Source: Hyphomicrobiales bacterium
GTDB taxonomy: Bacteria > Pseudomonadota > Alphaproteobacteria > Rhizobiales > Beijerinckiaceae
DNA length: 35,479 nucleotides
Assembly (NCBI GenBank): GCA_900470095.1
Contig: UBZM01000088.1
Coordinates: 1-35,479 of the forward strand
Direction: 5' to 3'
In this document: piece by piece, positions 1-8,150 of the stretch
How the letters are laid out: the number at the start of each line of letters is the position of its first letter
Position numbering within the stretch: position 1 is the stretch's first letter
The notes under the pieces: model-generated
What the model saw: only the letters and a program-made list of their open reading frames with translations
The model's database searches: none
What the model was told of the DNA's origin: nothing
Translations under genes and position numbers: made by a program

Positions 1-1522
1 CGGCCTCGTAGACCGAGCCCGCGCCCATGGTCAGGGTGCCGTTGACGGTCAGCGTTCCCGGTGAGTTGCCGGGCGCCAGCGTGCCGTTCACCATCGTCGA
101 GGGCAACTGACCGGAGCCGCCGAGCCGTGCGTCCGCCGCGACGGTCAGTCCTGACGATGCCGCCAGCGATCCGTTCACGATCAGCGAACCACCGTTCACC
201 GTCGTCGTCCCCCGAAAGGTGTTCATTCCGCTCAGGATCGTCGTCCCACTTTCGTGCAGGATCGCTCCAGTTCCGGTCAACGTCGCGCCAACCACATAGT
301 TTGTATCGGTATGATTGAACACGAGCCGCGCGGAGCCGCGGCCAAAGCGGATTTCCGTTACATCGATGAAGCCAGGCGCGCGGGCGACTGCTCCTGCCGC
401 TGCGCCAATATTCACGGTACCCGTCGAGCCGGCACTGTTGGCGATGACAAGCATGCCGCGACCGTCGTCGATGCGAACCCTGCCGCCACTGTCGATCGTG
501 GCGTCCGCGACGCCGAGATTGCCGACCATCAGATAGCTGGTACCGAGCCACTGCGAATTCGCGCCCGTCACCCGCAGATCGCCACGCGAACCTGTTTGCC
601 AGGCGAGGATGCCCTGGTTCGTCTGGACAACAGCTCCGTTCGAGACAAGGCCGCTGCCCTGGCCGCTCATTCCAAAGACCGAATAGCCGCCAACCTTCAG
701 CTTTGAACCGGCGCCATCAATGATGAGCGAGCCCCGGCTTGACGCGAACTCGCCGACACCCGTGTTGACCGCCACCGCAACCGAGCTGCCATTGGAGATG
801 ACGACATCGCCGCGTCCCCCGTAACCAGCCATCAATGTGCCCCGGATGTTCCAGGTGGCGCCGCTGACGGTGACCGCCCCCACACCCGTCACGTTGTAGC
901 CGGCGGTGATAGCGCGGTCGTCGGCCTTGGCGCCGGCGAGAACCTGATAGGTGCCTTGCCCGGATTCGCCGACAATATGGCCGTTGCCGTTATACCAGGT
1001 GGTCCCTGCTCCCGAGAGCGTGATCGTTCCGGCAGAGCCGGCGAAGGAGCCGGTCGTCACGAAAGCCGCAAAATTTGCCGCCGCACCGCCCGAAGCGGTG
1101 AAGCTGCCCTGGCCCCTGTAGCCGGCATAGAGGTAGTCGCCGGACCAGGCCCCGCCGATCAGGTTGGCCGATCCCGTCTCTCCGGCGAGGTTTGCGACGG
1201 TCGTCGCGGCCGCGGTGAGCGAGCCGCCGGTCGATACCGTCAGCGATGATGTCATGCCGATCGCGCCAATGTGCAGCAGGTTCACGGACGCCCCGGCAGC
1301 AGTAATGGACGGCGCAATCAGCGAGCCAGCGCCGATGGTCACTGTCGTGGCGCCAGTCGGGACGGCGCCGAGCGACCAGTTCGACGCGGTATGCCAATGG
1401 GGAGAAACGCCTTGCCATGCTGTTTGAGCGTGCGACGGCGTCACGCCAAGCGCGAACCAACTCACCGTCGACAAGGCCGCCAGCCCCGTGATGGCACGAG
1501 GATAACTCCGTAGCGGCCGCAT
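1..1522 (-). CDS. Autotransporter-type passenger protein, beta-helical (3' part off the window)
   Basis: The reverse strand is open from an ATG at 1522 to the left edge, so the C-terminus is missing. An SD-like GGGGGG lies just upstream of the ATG. The N-terminus (MRPLRSYPRAITGLAALS...) is basic then hydrophobic and ends in SHAQ, a likely Sec signal peptide cleaved near residue 33. The rest is rich in G, S, T, A, V and N, with short repeated beta-strand units (for example VTVSGATWNIRG, LIIDGAGSKLKVGG and ATIDSGGRVRIDDG). Near the edge are classic autotransporter-associated repeats (TTILSGMNTFRGTTTVNGGS, then APGNSPGTLTVNGTLTMGAG). In this family such a passenger is exported by a C-terminal beta-barrel, which should lie beyond position 1. 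The role (adhesin or other surface protein) cannot be told. Cysteines are absent from the visible part, as is usual for exported passengers. Confidence 0.88.
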   Translation of the reverse strand, partial: MRPLRSYPRAITGLAALSTVSWFALGVTPSHAQTAWQGVSPHWHTASNWSLGAVPTGATTVTIGAGSLIAPSITAAGASVNLLHIGAIGMTSSLTVSTGGSLTAAATTVANLAGETGSANLIGGAWSGDYLYAGYRGQGSFTASGGAAANFAAFVTTGSFAGSAGTITLSGAGTTWYNGNGHIVGESGQGTYQVLAGAKADDRAITAGYNVTGVGAVTVSGATWNIRGTLMAGYGGRGDVVISNGSSVAVAVNTGVGEFASSRGSLIIDGAGSKLKVGGYSVFGMSGQGSGLVSNGAVVQTNQGILAWQTGSRGDLRVTGANSQWLGTSYLMVGNLGVADATIDSGGRVRIDDGRGMLVIANSAGSTGTVNIGAAAGAVARAPGFIDVTEIRFGRGSARLVFNHTDTNYVVGATLTGTGAILHESGTTILSGMNTFRGTTTVNGGSLIVNGSLAASSGLTVAADARLGGSGQLPSTMVNGTLAPGNSPGTLTVNGTLTMGAGSVYEA

Positions 1523-2034
1523 GCGCCCCCCTGGGTCTTCAACGCCCAATAGCAGGCGCATACCGCAGGGGAATTCATAAAATTGTCAAGAAATTAGTAA
1601 ATCATTTCATTCGATAATTTGAACAACCATTCACATCACATGGCCGTATCGAGTCGAAATCGTCCCGCGCCCTGAATATTCCGAACCCTGATCAATATTC
1701 GACGCGCCCCAATTACGGCACGCTCTCCGGCCAAAATCTATCAACCGCATATTGTGATGTTATTTCGCGCCCCTGGTGTTCTTATAACGTAGATAAACCT
1801 GCATCCGGCGCATAAGGGAGCGGAATGCGCCCTTCAATGCCGCGCAGAGACGAGAAAGGGCATGCGCAGTGATGCACACGCCCCTTTGCGCAAACATGGC
1901 CTCGCCGGGGCAACTCTCACAGAGGCTTGGACGCCGAAGCCGCCCCTGTACGACCAGTCGCAGGCCGAGACCCGCGCCGTCCGACTGCCGGGATCGAGAC
2001 ACGATATCGATCCGCATCCACCATCTTGGCTTCA
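1523..2034. other. Intergenic stretch without a convincing gene
   Basis: This gap lies upstream of the autotransporter and downstream of the aldehyde dehydrogenase. Positions 1575-1780 are clearly more AT-rich than the surroundings. On the reverse strand a TTGACA (1589-1584) could be a -35 for the autotransporter, but no good -10 sits at the right distance. A near-tandem repeat, CCTGAATATTCCGA (1671-1684) and CCTGATCAATATTCGA (1687-1702), could be a regulatory site. A reverse open frame of 91 codons at 1760-2035 has arginine-rich, unrecognisable content and no clear SD, so I do not call it a gene. Confidence 0.5.
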
Positions 2035-2063
2035 CCGCATCCCCTCAACCGGAAGGGATGCGG
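2035..2063 (-). terminator. Strong hairpin 3' of the aldehyde dehydrogenase
   Basis: CCGCATCCC (2035-2043) and GGGATGCGG (2055-2063) are perfect 9-bp inverted arms around an 11-nt loop. The hairpin starts 13 nt past the aldehyde dehydrogenase stop codon on the reverse strand. No run of T follows the stem in that direction, so this may be a Rho-independent terminator of the U-poor kind or an mRNA-stabilising hairpin. Confidence 0.6.
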
Positions 2064-2076
2064 CAAGCCGCCCGGA

Positions 2077-3507
2077 TCAGGCCGTGGCGTAGCCGACCGT
2101 GCCCTTGATCTCGAGGAATTCCTCGAGGCCGAAATCGGCGTATTCGCGGCCATTGCCCGACTGCTTGTAGCCACCGAAGGGGGCGCCAGCATCCCAGGCC
2201 GGGTAGTTGATGTAGACATTGCCGCTGCGCATCTGGGCCGCAACCTTGCGGGCGCGCTCCAGCGAGCCGGACTGGACATAGGACGCAAGCCCGTAGGGCG
2301 TGTCGTTGGCGCGCGTCACGACTTCCTCTTCCGTCCGATAGGGCAGAATCGAGAGTACCGGCCCAAAGATCTCCTCGCGCGCGATCGTCATGTCGTCGGT
2401 GACATTGGCGAACACGGTCGGGCGGACGAAATAGCCGCGATTGAGGCCCTCGGGGCGGCCCGGACCGCCGGTCACGAGATCGGCGCCATCCTCGATGCCG
2501 GCCTCGATCAGCGCCTGGATCTTGTTGTACTGGGTCTCGCTGACGACCGGGCCGAGCCAGGTGCCTTCAGCCGAAGCAGCGCCGACCTTGAGCGGCTCAG
2601 CCGTTGCCTTGGCGATTGCGACCGCCTTGTCATGCAACTCCGCCGGCACGAACATCCGGGTCGGGGCGTTGCAGGACTGGCCACTGTTGCGCATCACGCT
2701 CTCGACGCCGAGCTTCACCGCATGGCTCAGGTCGGCATCATCGAGGATGATGTTCGCCGACTTGCCGCCGAGCTCCTGATGCACGCGCTTGACGGTGTCG
2801 GCCGCCGCCTTGGCGACAAGGATGCCGGCGCGGGTCGAGCCGGTGAACGAAACCATGTCGACCTGCGGATGGCGCGAAATCGCTTCGCCGACCGTCGGAC
2901 CATCGCCATTGACGAGATTGAACACGCCCTTCGGCACGCCCGCCTCGTGCATCACCTCCGCGAAGATGATCGCGTTCATCGGGGCGATCTCGCTCGGCTT
3001 CAGCACCATGGTGCAGCCCGCGGCCAGAGCCGGCGCGACCTTGCACATGATCTGGTTCAGCGGCCAGTTCCAGGGCGTGATCATGCCGACGACGCCGATC
3101 GGCTCCTTGGCGATTAGCGTCGTGCCGCGCAGCTCCTCGAACTCGAAGCTCTCGAGCGTCTCGATCATCTTGGCGAGATGGGCCGTGCCCATTCCGGCCT
3201 GCGCACGATGCGCCAGATCCTTCGGCGCACCCATCTCCTGCGACAGCGCGTCCGCGATATCGGCATAGCGCGCCTTGTAGGCCTCAAGCAGGCGGCGCAT
3301 CAGGGCGAGGCGTTCCGCCTTCGACGTCGCGGCAAAGGCCGGGAAGGCGGCGCGTGCGGCAGCGACCGCCTTGTCGACGTCGGCCTCGGTGCCAAGCGCG
3401 ATGGTGGCAAAGGCCTCCTCGGTCGAGGGGTCAATGACCTCGAGGGTCTTGTTGCCCATCGGCTGGACCCATTGGCCATCGATGTAGAATTGCAGGGCAT
3501 GCGACAT
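2077..3507 (-). CDS. NAD(P)+-dependent aldehyde dehydrogenase
   Basis: This encodes a 476-residue protein of the usual ALDH superfamily size, which oxidises an aldehyde to the acid with NAD(P)+. Family signatures occur in order: TPWNWP (144-149) in the Rossmann domain, KPSE (170-173) for cofactor binding, FTGST (221-225), the general-base Glu in ELGGKS (Glu245), the nucleophile Cys279 in NSGQSCN, and EEIFGP (378-383). The C-terminus has PFGGYKQSGNGRE. I chose the ATG at 3507 because GGAG lies 9 nt upstream and the protein then begins like its relatives; an in-frame extension to 3675 has no homology-like content. The gene stands alone, with a hairpin behind it. The aldehyde substrate cannot be read from the sequence. 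The C-terminal part recalls the broad-specificity and betaine-aldehyde-like branch. Confidence 0.93.
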   Translation of the reverse strand: MSHALQFYIDGQWVQPMGNKTLEVIDPSTEEAFATIALGTEADVDKAVAAARAAFPAFAATSKAERLALMRRLLEAYKARYADIADALSQEMGAPKDLAHRAQAGMGTAHLAKMIETLESFEFEELRGTTLIAKEPIGVVGMITPWNWPLNQIMCKVAPALAAGCTMVLKPSEIAPMNAIIFAEVMHEAGVPKGVFNLVNGDGPTVGEAISRHPQVDMVSFTGSTRAGILVAKAAADTVKRVHQELGGKSANIILDDADLSHAVKLGVESVMRNSGQSCNAPTRMFVPAELHDKAVAIAKATAEPLKVGAASAEGTWLGPVVSETQYNKIQALIEAGIEDGADLVTGGPGRPEGLNRGYFVRPTVFANVTDDMTIAREEIFGPVLSILPYRTEEEVVTRANDTPYGLASYVQSGSLERARKVAAQMRSGNVYINYPAWDAGAPFGGYKQSGNGREYADFGLEEFLEIKGTVGYATA

Positions 3508-3847
3508 GGTGCGGTCTCCGTCGGCTGGTCTTTGGGGGAAGTAATGCTCGTCCCTGAACAGGCGATGTCCGGGGAACGGCAGCGAGGCGGCCGCAGCCCC
3601 TGAAGCTGGCGACCGTAATTGGCGGCGGATCCGGCCAGCGCGCATCGCCCTCGCGAGCGGCTCGTCCAGCTCCACCTGACGGAATGTTTGGCGCTATGGC
3701 AGCATGGATACGACGATAGGCGGGCGTCACGCGCTTGTCACCGTCAGCAGGCGGGCCTTGCTGGAATGACCGTCATGCACGCCAGGCGGCTGGAGCTTGC
3801 GGTCGATCTGCAGCGACAATCCGTTTCAGCTGCGCGAGGGCTCAGCG
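3508..3847. other. Non-coding stretch between aldehyde dehydrogenase and the MORN-type gene
   Basis: These 340 bases must hold the promoter of the reverse-strand aldehyde dehydrogenase. Open frames here are short and continue as antisense of neighbours. Their content is not protein-like, and I see no repeat, hairpin or convincing -35/-10 pair. Confidence 0.4.
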
Positions 3848-4077
3848 TCACTTCCCAGGCTTGATCATCGTCACCTTGTAAACGGCGCCGTTGCGGTCAT
3901 AGGTGGTCCACTCCCCAACCTGCTCGCCACGCTCGAAACAGCCCGAGCGCATGCGAACGCCATCCCTGCGGAACCATTCCCCATAGCCGGTGGCCACTCC
4001 ATGGAGCATCTGGCCCGGGCCCAGGCGGTAACATCCTTGTGGTAATGAACGTAATCGTCTGGTTTCGACTGCTCCAT
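3848..4077 (-). pseudogene. Small MORN-repeat (YwqK-like) protein with a one-base frameshift
   Basis: Two overlapping reverse frames together give one small protein. From ATG 4077 (GGGAG 9 nt upstream) the first frame reads MEQSKPDDYVHYHKD and then degenerates. The second frame continues with GQMLHGVATGYGEWFRRDG and ends EWTTYDRNGAVYKVTMIKPGK at 3848. The join falls in the C/G-rich run GGCCCGGGCCC at 4012-4022. Restoring one G on the coding strand gives an intact 76-residue protein whose repeated (Y)GEW..RDG and GEWTTYDRNG units match the MORN/YwqK-like family. Either the gene is broken or the base call in this GC run is wrong. A programmed frameshift is less likely because the site is not a slippery heptamer. 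Function of the family member is unknown to me. Confidence 0.75.
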
Positions 4078-4298
4078 ACCCAGCATCTCCCGGAACAGGG
4101 CTTGCTGCGGTCAAGATCCCAGGCCGGCCGCAGGTCATGTCCACCTCATTGCCCATTCTGTATGCGCAATCGGCTCGACACAAATCCGTGACCGCCCTGG
4201 TTCACAGCCCTGCCTTGCGCTTGGCGCCGCTGGCGCATGGATCAATGGAATCCTACAGTCTGCTATTCCCCAAAACACAGGGCAGGCGTTGCAGATCG

Positions 4299-5789
4299 AT
4301 GGACAAGCGTGTCGAGACCGATGAGCAGAAGCCGGCTCTGTCGGAAGCGGATATCCGCTCCATCATCATTGGCATCATGCTCGCCATGTTCCTGGCAGCG
4401 CTGGACCAGACCATTGTCGCGACCGCCATGCCGACGATCGGGCGCGAGCTCGGCGACGTCACGCATCTGCCCTGGGTCGTGACCTCCTATCTGCTGGCTT
4501 CGACCGCGGTGACGCCGCTCTACGGCAAGGTCGCCGACATCCATGGGCGGCGGGTCACGCTGCTCGCCGGCATCGTGATCTTCATCGTCGGCTCGGTTGC
4601 CTGCGCACTGGCATCGTCCCTCTGGCTGCTGGTGGTGGCGCGCTTCGTCCAGGGGCTCGGTGGCGGCGGGCTGATCTCGATGGCGCAGACCATTATCGGC
4701 GACATGGTGCCGCCGAAGGAGCGCGGAAAATATCAGGTCTACATCGCCAGCGTCTTCTTCTCCTCCTCGCTGCTCGGACCGGTGCTCGGCGGGGTGATCT
4801 CCGAGGCGCTGCATTGGTCGGTGATCTTCTGGATCAACCTGCCGCTCGGGCTCTTCGCCTACCTGATGACCGACAAGGCGCTGAAGCGCCTGCCGCGGCA
4901 TGAGCGACCGCACAAACTCGATTTCCTCGGCGCCGGGCTGATGACGAGCGCAACGGTGACGCTGCTGCTCGCGCTCTCCTGGGGTGGCGTGCATTATCCA
5001 TGGGCCTCGACGCCGATCCTCGGGCTGGTCGGCCTGTCGGCACTGCTCTGGATCGCGTTCGCCATGCGTCTCAAGACCGCAGAGGAGCCGCTGATCCCGC
5101 TCGCGATCCTGGCCAATCCGGTGGTGCGGATGGGCACGATCGCCGCCGGCTTCGGCATGGGCACCTTCATCGGGCTCACCATCTATCTGCCGCTCTATTT
5201 CGAGACGGTCGCCGGCCTCTCGGCGGCCAATTCCGGCATGGGACTGATCCCGCTGACCTGCGGCACCGTCATCGGCGCAACCGCATCGGGGCGGGCGATG
5301 ACCCTCCTCAAGCACTACAAGCGCGTGCCGATGGCCGGGCTTTGCATCGCCCTGATCGGGACCGCACTGCTCATCGCCTTCGCTGGCAGGATGTCGCTCA
5401 TCCCCTTCGGTATCGTGCTGGCCGTGATCAGCCTCGGCTTTGGCACCCTGCTGCCGGTCGCCACCGTCTCGATCCAGAATGCCGTCCAGCCCCACCAGCT
5501 CGGCACCACGACGGCAACGGCGAACTTCTTCCGGCAGATCGGCGGGGCGCTGATCGTCGCCGTGTTCGGAGCGATCGTGCTCGGCGGCATCGGGGCAGGC
5601 TCGGGCGTTACGGCCGAGACGCTGCGGAGCGGAACGGCGGACCGCGCCACCATGATCATGCTGTTCCAATATGTCTTCGCAGCGACGTTCGCGGGCTTTG
5701 GACTGGCCCTGTTCTTCCTGTTCAGGATGAAGGAAATGCCGCTGCGCGGCCGCGCCATCGAGGCTGCGAAGGAAATCGCAGGCGAATAG
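4299..5789 (+). CDS. MFS exporter, DHA2 (EmrB/QacA) family
   Basis: This is a 496-residue inner-membrane protein with about 14 hydrophobic segments, the size and layout of proton-driven DHA2 drug/solute exporters. The first segment holds the family hallmark LDQTIVATAMPTIG. Motif A follows as GKVADIHGRRVTLLAG, then the RFVQGLGGGG segment, and the antiporter motif C region is LGPVLGGVISEALHW. The start is set at 4299 (MDKRVETDEQ) because it places a short charged tail before the first helix, as in relatives. Its SD is poor. An in-frame ATG at 4137 and one at 4243 would add up to 54 residues of non-membrane sequence. The gene is transcribed away from the frameshifted MORN gene. The substrate is not predictable. 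Confidence 0.92.
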   Translation: MDKRVETDEQKPALSEADIRSIIIGIMLAMFLAALDQTIVATAMPTIGRELGDVTHLPWVVTSYLLASTAVTPLYGKVADIHGRRVTLLAGIVIFIVGSVACALASSLWLLVVARFVQGLGGGGLISMAQTIIGDMVPPKERGKYQVYIASVFFSSSLLGPVLGGVISEALHWSVIFWINLPLGLFAYLMTDKALKRLPRHERPHKLDFLGAGLMTSATVTLLLALSWGGVHYPWASTPILGLVGLSALLWIAFAMRLKTAEEPLIPLAILANPVVRMGTIAAGFGMGTFIGLTIYLPLYFETVAGLSAANSGMGLIPLTCGTVIGATASGRAMTLLKHYKRVPMAGLCIALIGTALLIAFAGRMSLIPFGIVLAVISLGFGTLLPVATVSIQNAVQPHQLGTTTATANFFRQIGGALIVAVFGAIVLGGIGAGSGVTAETLRSGTADRATMIMLFQYVFAATFAGFGLALFFLFRMKEMPLRGRAIEAAKEIAGE

Positions 5790-5933
5790 GGCGGCACAAG
5801 CATCCTCGTCCGCGTTTGACGAGCATCAAACCGGCGGGGTTGCCGGCAGGCTAAACCGGAGCGCAATCTCGCATTGCCGCAACTCTGTCACAGCCGCGCG
5901 GCAGGTTGAGTTTGCCCGCCAAAGGAGAGCCCC

Positions 5934-6497
5934 ATGTCCGATCTCGTCGTCATCGTATACCCGACCGAGGCCAAGGCCGAGGAGATGCGCCAGAAAGTCA
6001 TCTCCCTGCAGAAGGAATACCTGATCGAGCTCGGCGACGCGGCGATCGCGGTCATGCATGAGGGCGGCAAGATCAAGCTGAACCAGCTCATGAACACCAC
6101 CGCGCTCGGGGCGGTCTCAGGCAGCTTCTGGGGCCTGCTGATCGGCGCGATCTTCCTGATGCCGGTGTTCGGCGCTGCCATCGGCGCGGCGTCCGGCGCA
6201 CTCGGTGGTGCATTGACCGATTACGGCGTCAATGACGGTTTCATGAAGGAACTCTCGACCAGCCTGCAGCCGGGCAACGCCGCGCTCTTCCTGCTGATCC
6301 GCAAGATGACCGGCGACAAGGTGCTGGAAGCGATCAAGGGCACGGGTGGCGTGGTGCTGAAGACATCGCTCGACCACACGCGCGAGCAAGCCCTGCGCGA
6401 CGCGATCTCGGCGTCGCCTGGAGCAGGCGAACATCCTTCGACGCCCGGCGCGACAGCAACCCCGACGGCCGGCGAAGCACCTTCGCCCGTGGGGTGA
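5934..6497 (+). CDS. DUF1269 membrane protein
   Basis: This is a 187-residue protein with AGGAG 7 nt before the ATG. The N-terminal part (MSDLVVIVYPTEAKAEEM..) forms the conserved DUF1269 start, followed by LGDAAIAVMHEGGKIKLNQL. A glycine-rich hydrophobic hairpin (about residues 65-100: SGSFWGLLIGAIFLMPVFGA then AIGAASGALGGALTDYGV) probably inserts in the membrane. A conserved domain (GFMKELSTSLQPGNAALFLL) comes next, and the tail is rich in P, A, T and G and likely disordered. The molecular role of DUF1269 is unknown; the glycine-zipper-like segment suggests a stress-related membrane protein, which is inference. It lies 144 nt after the MFS exporter on the same strand, so co-transcription is possible but unproven. 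Confidence 0.85.
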   Translation: MSDLVVIVYPTEAKAEEMRQKVISLQKEYLIELGDAAIAVMHEGGKIKLNQLMNTTALGAVSGSFWGLLIGAIFLMPVFGAAIGAASGALGGALTDYGVNDGFMKELSTSLQPGNAALFLLIRKMTGDKVLEAIKGTGGVVLKTSLDHTREQALRDAISASPGAGEHPSTPGATATPTAGEAPSPVG

Positions 6498-6519
6498 AAC
6501 ACACCATCAAGACGACATC

Positions 6520-6549
6520 ATCCCGGGCAACCAGAGCGGAGCCCGGGAT
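6520..6549. terminator. Palindromic hairpin between convergent genes
   Basis: ATCCCGGGC (6520-6528) and GCCCGGGAT (6541-6549) are perfect 9-bp arms around a 12-nt loop. The hairpin lies 23 nt past the DUF1269 stop. It could end transcription in either direction. Extragenic palindromes of this CCCGGG type also occur as dispersed repeats in related genomes, so it may be a REP-like element. Confidence 0.5.
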
Positions 6550-6573
6550 CCTTTCGTCACCGCTTACGACAAG

Positions 6574-6605
6574 GACCCCGGCGGCGCTACGCCTCTGCCG
6601 GGGTC
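6574..6605. terminator. Long hairpin 3' of dapD, probable bidirectional terminator
   Basis: GACCCCGGC (6574-6582) pairs with GCCGGGGTC (6597-6605). An inner GGCG/CGCC stem with a CTA loop (6583-6593) continues the helix, leaving only a TCT bulge. It sits 12 nt past the dapD stop codon on the reverse strand. No strong T-run follows in either direction. Confidence 0.6.
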
Positions 6606-6617
6606 TCAGCGCGCGTA

Positions 6618-7460
6618 TCAGTCCCGCAGCAGCTCGTTGATTCCGGTCTTGGCGCGGGTCTGGGCATCGACCGTCTTGACGATCACGGCGCAGTAGAGCG
6701 AGGGGCCCGGCGATCCATCATTCAGCGGCTTGCCGGGAAGCGAGCCGGAAACGACCACCGAATAGGGCGGCACCTTGCCGATATGGACCTGCCCGGTGGC
6801 GCGATCGATGATCTTGGTCGAGGCCGAGATGAAGACGCCCATCGAGATTACCGAACCCTCGCCCACGATCACGCCCTCGACCACCTCGGAGCGGGCACCG
6901 ACGAAGCAATTGTCCTCGATGATGGTCGGGTTGGCCTGAAGCGGCTCAAGCACGCCACCGATACCGACGCCGCCGGACAGGTGCACGTTCTTGCCGATCT
7001 GCGCGCAGGAGCCGACGGTCGCCCAGGTGTCGACCATGGTGCCGGAATCGACATAGGCGCCGATATTCACATAGGACGGCATCAGCACGACATTCGGCGC
7101 GATGAAGGCGCCGCGGCGCACGGCGGCCGGCGGCACGACGCGGAAGCCGGCAGCGCGGAAGCGGTTCTCGCCCCAGCCCTCGAATTTCGAGGGAACCTTG
7201 TCCCAGAACACGCCCTCACCCGGCCCGCCTGCGATAATCTTGTTGTCGTTGAGACGGAAGGAGAGCAGCACGGCCTTCTTGAGCCACTGATGCGTGACCC
7301 ATTCGCCATCCACCTTCTCGGCAACGCGGGCCTGGCCGGAATCGATCATCTCGATGGCCTGCTCGACGGCATCGCGCACTGCGCCTTTGGTGCTGACCCC
7401 AATCTCTGCCCGGTTTTCCCAGGCGGCATCGATGGTGGCGGCGAGATCGGTCAGGCTCAT
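6618..7460 (-). CDS. dapD: 2,3,4,5-tetrahydropyridine-2,6-dicarboxylate N-succinyltransferase
   Basis: This 280-residue cytosolic enzyme transfers succinyl from succinyl-CoA to tetrahydrodipicolinate in the succinylase branch of lysine and meso-diaminopimelate synthesis. The N-terminal helical domain begins MSLTDLAATIDAAWENRAEI. The middle holds the left-handed beta-helix of hexapeptide repeats, with MPSYVNIGAYVDSGTMVDTW, GSCAQIGKNVHLSGGVGIGG and NCFVGARSEVVEGVIVGEG as conserved blocks. The ATG at 7460 has GGAG 9 nt upstream; the longer open frame upstream is not family-like. It stands alone here, without dapE or dapC as neighbours, which is common in alphaproteobacteria with a split pathway. 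It converges on DUF1269. Confidence 0.97.
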   Translation of the reverse strand: MSLTDLAATIDAAWENRAEIGVSTKGAVRDAVEQAIEMIDSGQARVAEKVDGEWVTHQWLKKAVLLSFRLNDNKIIAGGPGEGVFWDKVPSKFEGWGENRFRAAGFRVVPPAAVRRGAFIAPNVVLMPSYVNIGAYVDSGTMVDTWATVGSCAQIGKNVHLSGGVGIGGVLEPLQANPTIIEDNCFVGARSEVVEGVIVGEGSVISMGVFISASTKIIDRATGQVHIGKVPPYSVVVSGSLPGKPLNDGSPGPSLYCAVIVKTVDAQTRAKTGINELLRD

Positions 7461-7672
7461 CGTCGGTCTCCGTTCAGAATGCGCCGGAGCGATGGCGGAT
7501 CGAGGCAGCGGCGTCAAGGAGAAGCGCGGCGCGCCACCGAACTTCTCGTCACCGCGTGCCGACGCCAGCCGCCAGGCTTCGGCTGTACTGAGGGCGTCAT
7601 GAATCCAGCGGCCGCAGGAACGCCCCAATTGCCCCCCCAAGGTCATCGACCTCGACGGGAAATCTCGGAATC

Positions 7673-8038
7673 ATGGTTGCGATGAAGCCATCTCTTTCAA
7701 GACGAGCTGCGACCGTGATCGCCTTGTCGGCCACGATCATCGGCGCAGCCCCAAAGGCCGCAGCACAGGCCCAACGAGATATCGATTGGACCACGCAGAA
7801 ATGCATCCGGTACAAGGAGGCCTATGGTGCGGCCATCGCCAAGCGAGGAAAGGCAGGGTTGAGCGACGATTTCCTCACCCGGCACGATGCCTTCCTTGCG
7901 ACCAACTGCACGGCACAGGCGGATGTTTGTCCACGCAGCGCAAAGGAGCTTGAGCTGGCTAATATCCTCGTATTGATGTCCCTCAATGGAGGGCTCTCGA
8001 GCACGTTCCTGCCTTTCGCCTGCCGAAAGCCGGCATAG
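7673..8038 (+). CDS. Small secreted protein of unknown function
   Basis: This is a 121-residue protein. Its N-terminus (MVAMKPSLSRRAATVIALSA) is basic then hydrophobic and ends in AAAQA, a likely Sec signal peptide cleaved near residue 32. The mature part is about 90 residues with four cysteines (in QKCIRY, ATNCTA, ADVCPR and FACRKP), so two disulfides are plausible after export. I do not recognise a family. An ATG at 7682 is an alternative start and keeps the signal peptide. It lies 112 nt before the 8-oxoguanine deaminase on the same strand; a functional link is not evident. Confidence 0.7.
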   Translation: MVAMKPSLSRRAATVIALSATIIGAAPKAAAQAQRDIDWTTQKCIRYKEAYGAAIAKRGKAGLSDDFLTRHDAFLATNCTAQADVCPRSAKELELANILVLMSLNGGLSSTFLPFACRKPA

Positions 8039-8150
8039 GGCGTCTGCACGCCTCACCTTGATGTGACGGAAGACGCTCGGTCTATTCCTCACCTCTACCG
8101 CCTTCCTCTATTGAAGAGCGATTTCCACTCCCCATACGCAAGGAGCGGCC

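Noticed and set aside
1760..2035. Reverse open frame of 91 codons in the left gap
   Set aside because: It has no clear SD, contains many Arg and Cys, and resembles no family. It is kept only as a remark in the intergenic entry.
1927..3117. Long forward open frame antisense to the aldehyde dehydrogenase
   Set aside because: The reverse strand encodes a complete ALDH with every catalytic motif. The forward product has no recognisable domain.
4263..5669. Reverse open frame across the DHA2 exporter
   Set aside because: It is antisense to a 14-TM protein, very rich in His, Arg, Asp and Gln, and without a start region that looks translated.
5831..5846. Small hairpin CCGGC-N6-GCCGG after the DHA2 exporter
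   Set aside because: The stem is only 5 bp and such GC stems are frequent by chance here.
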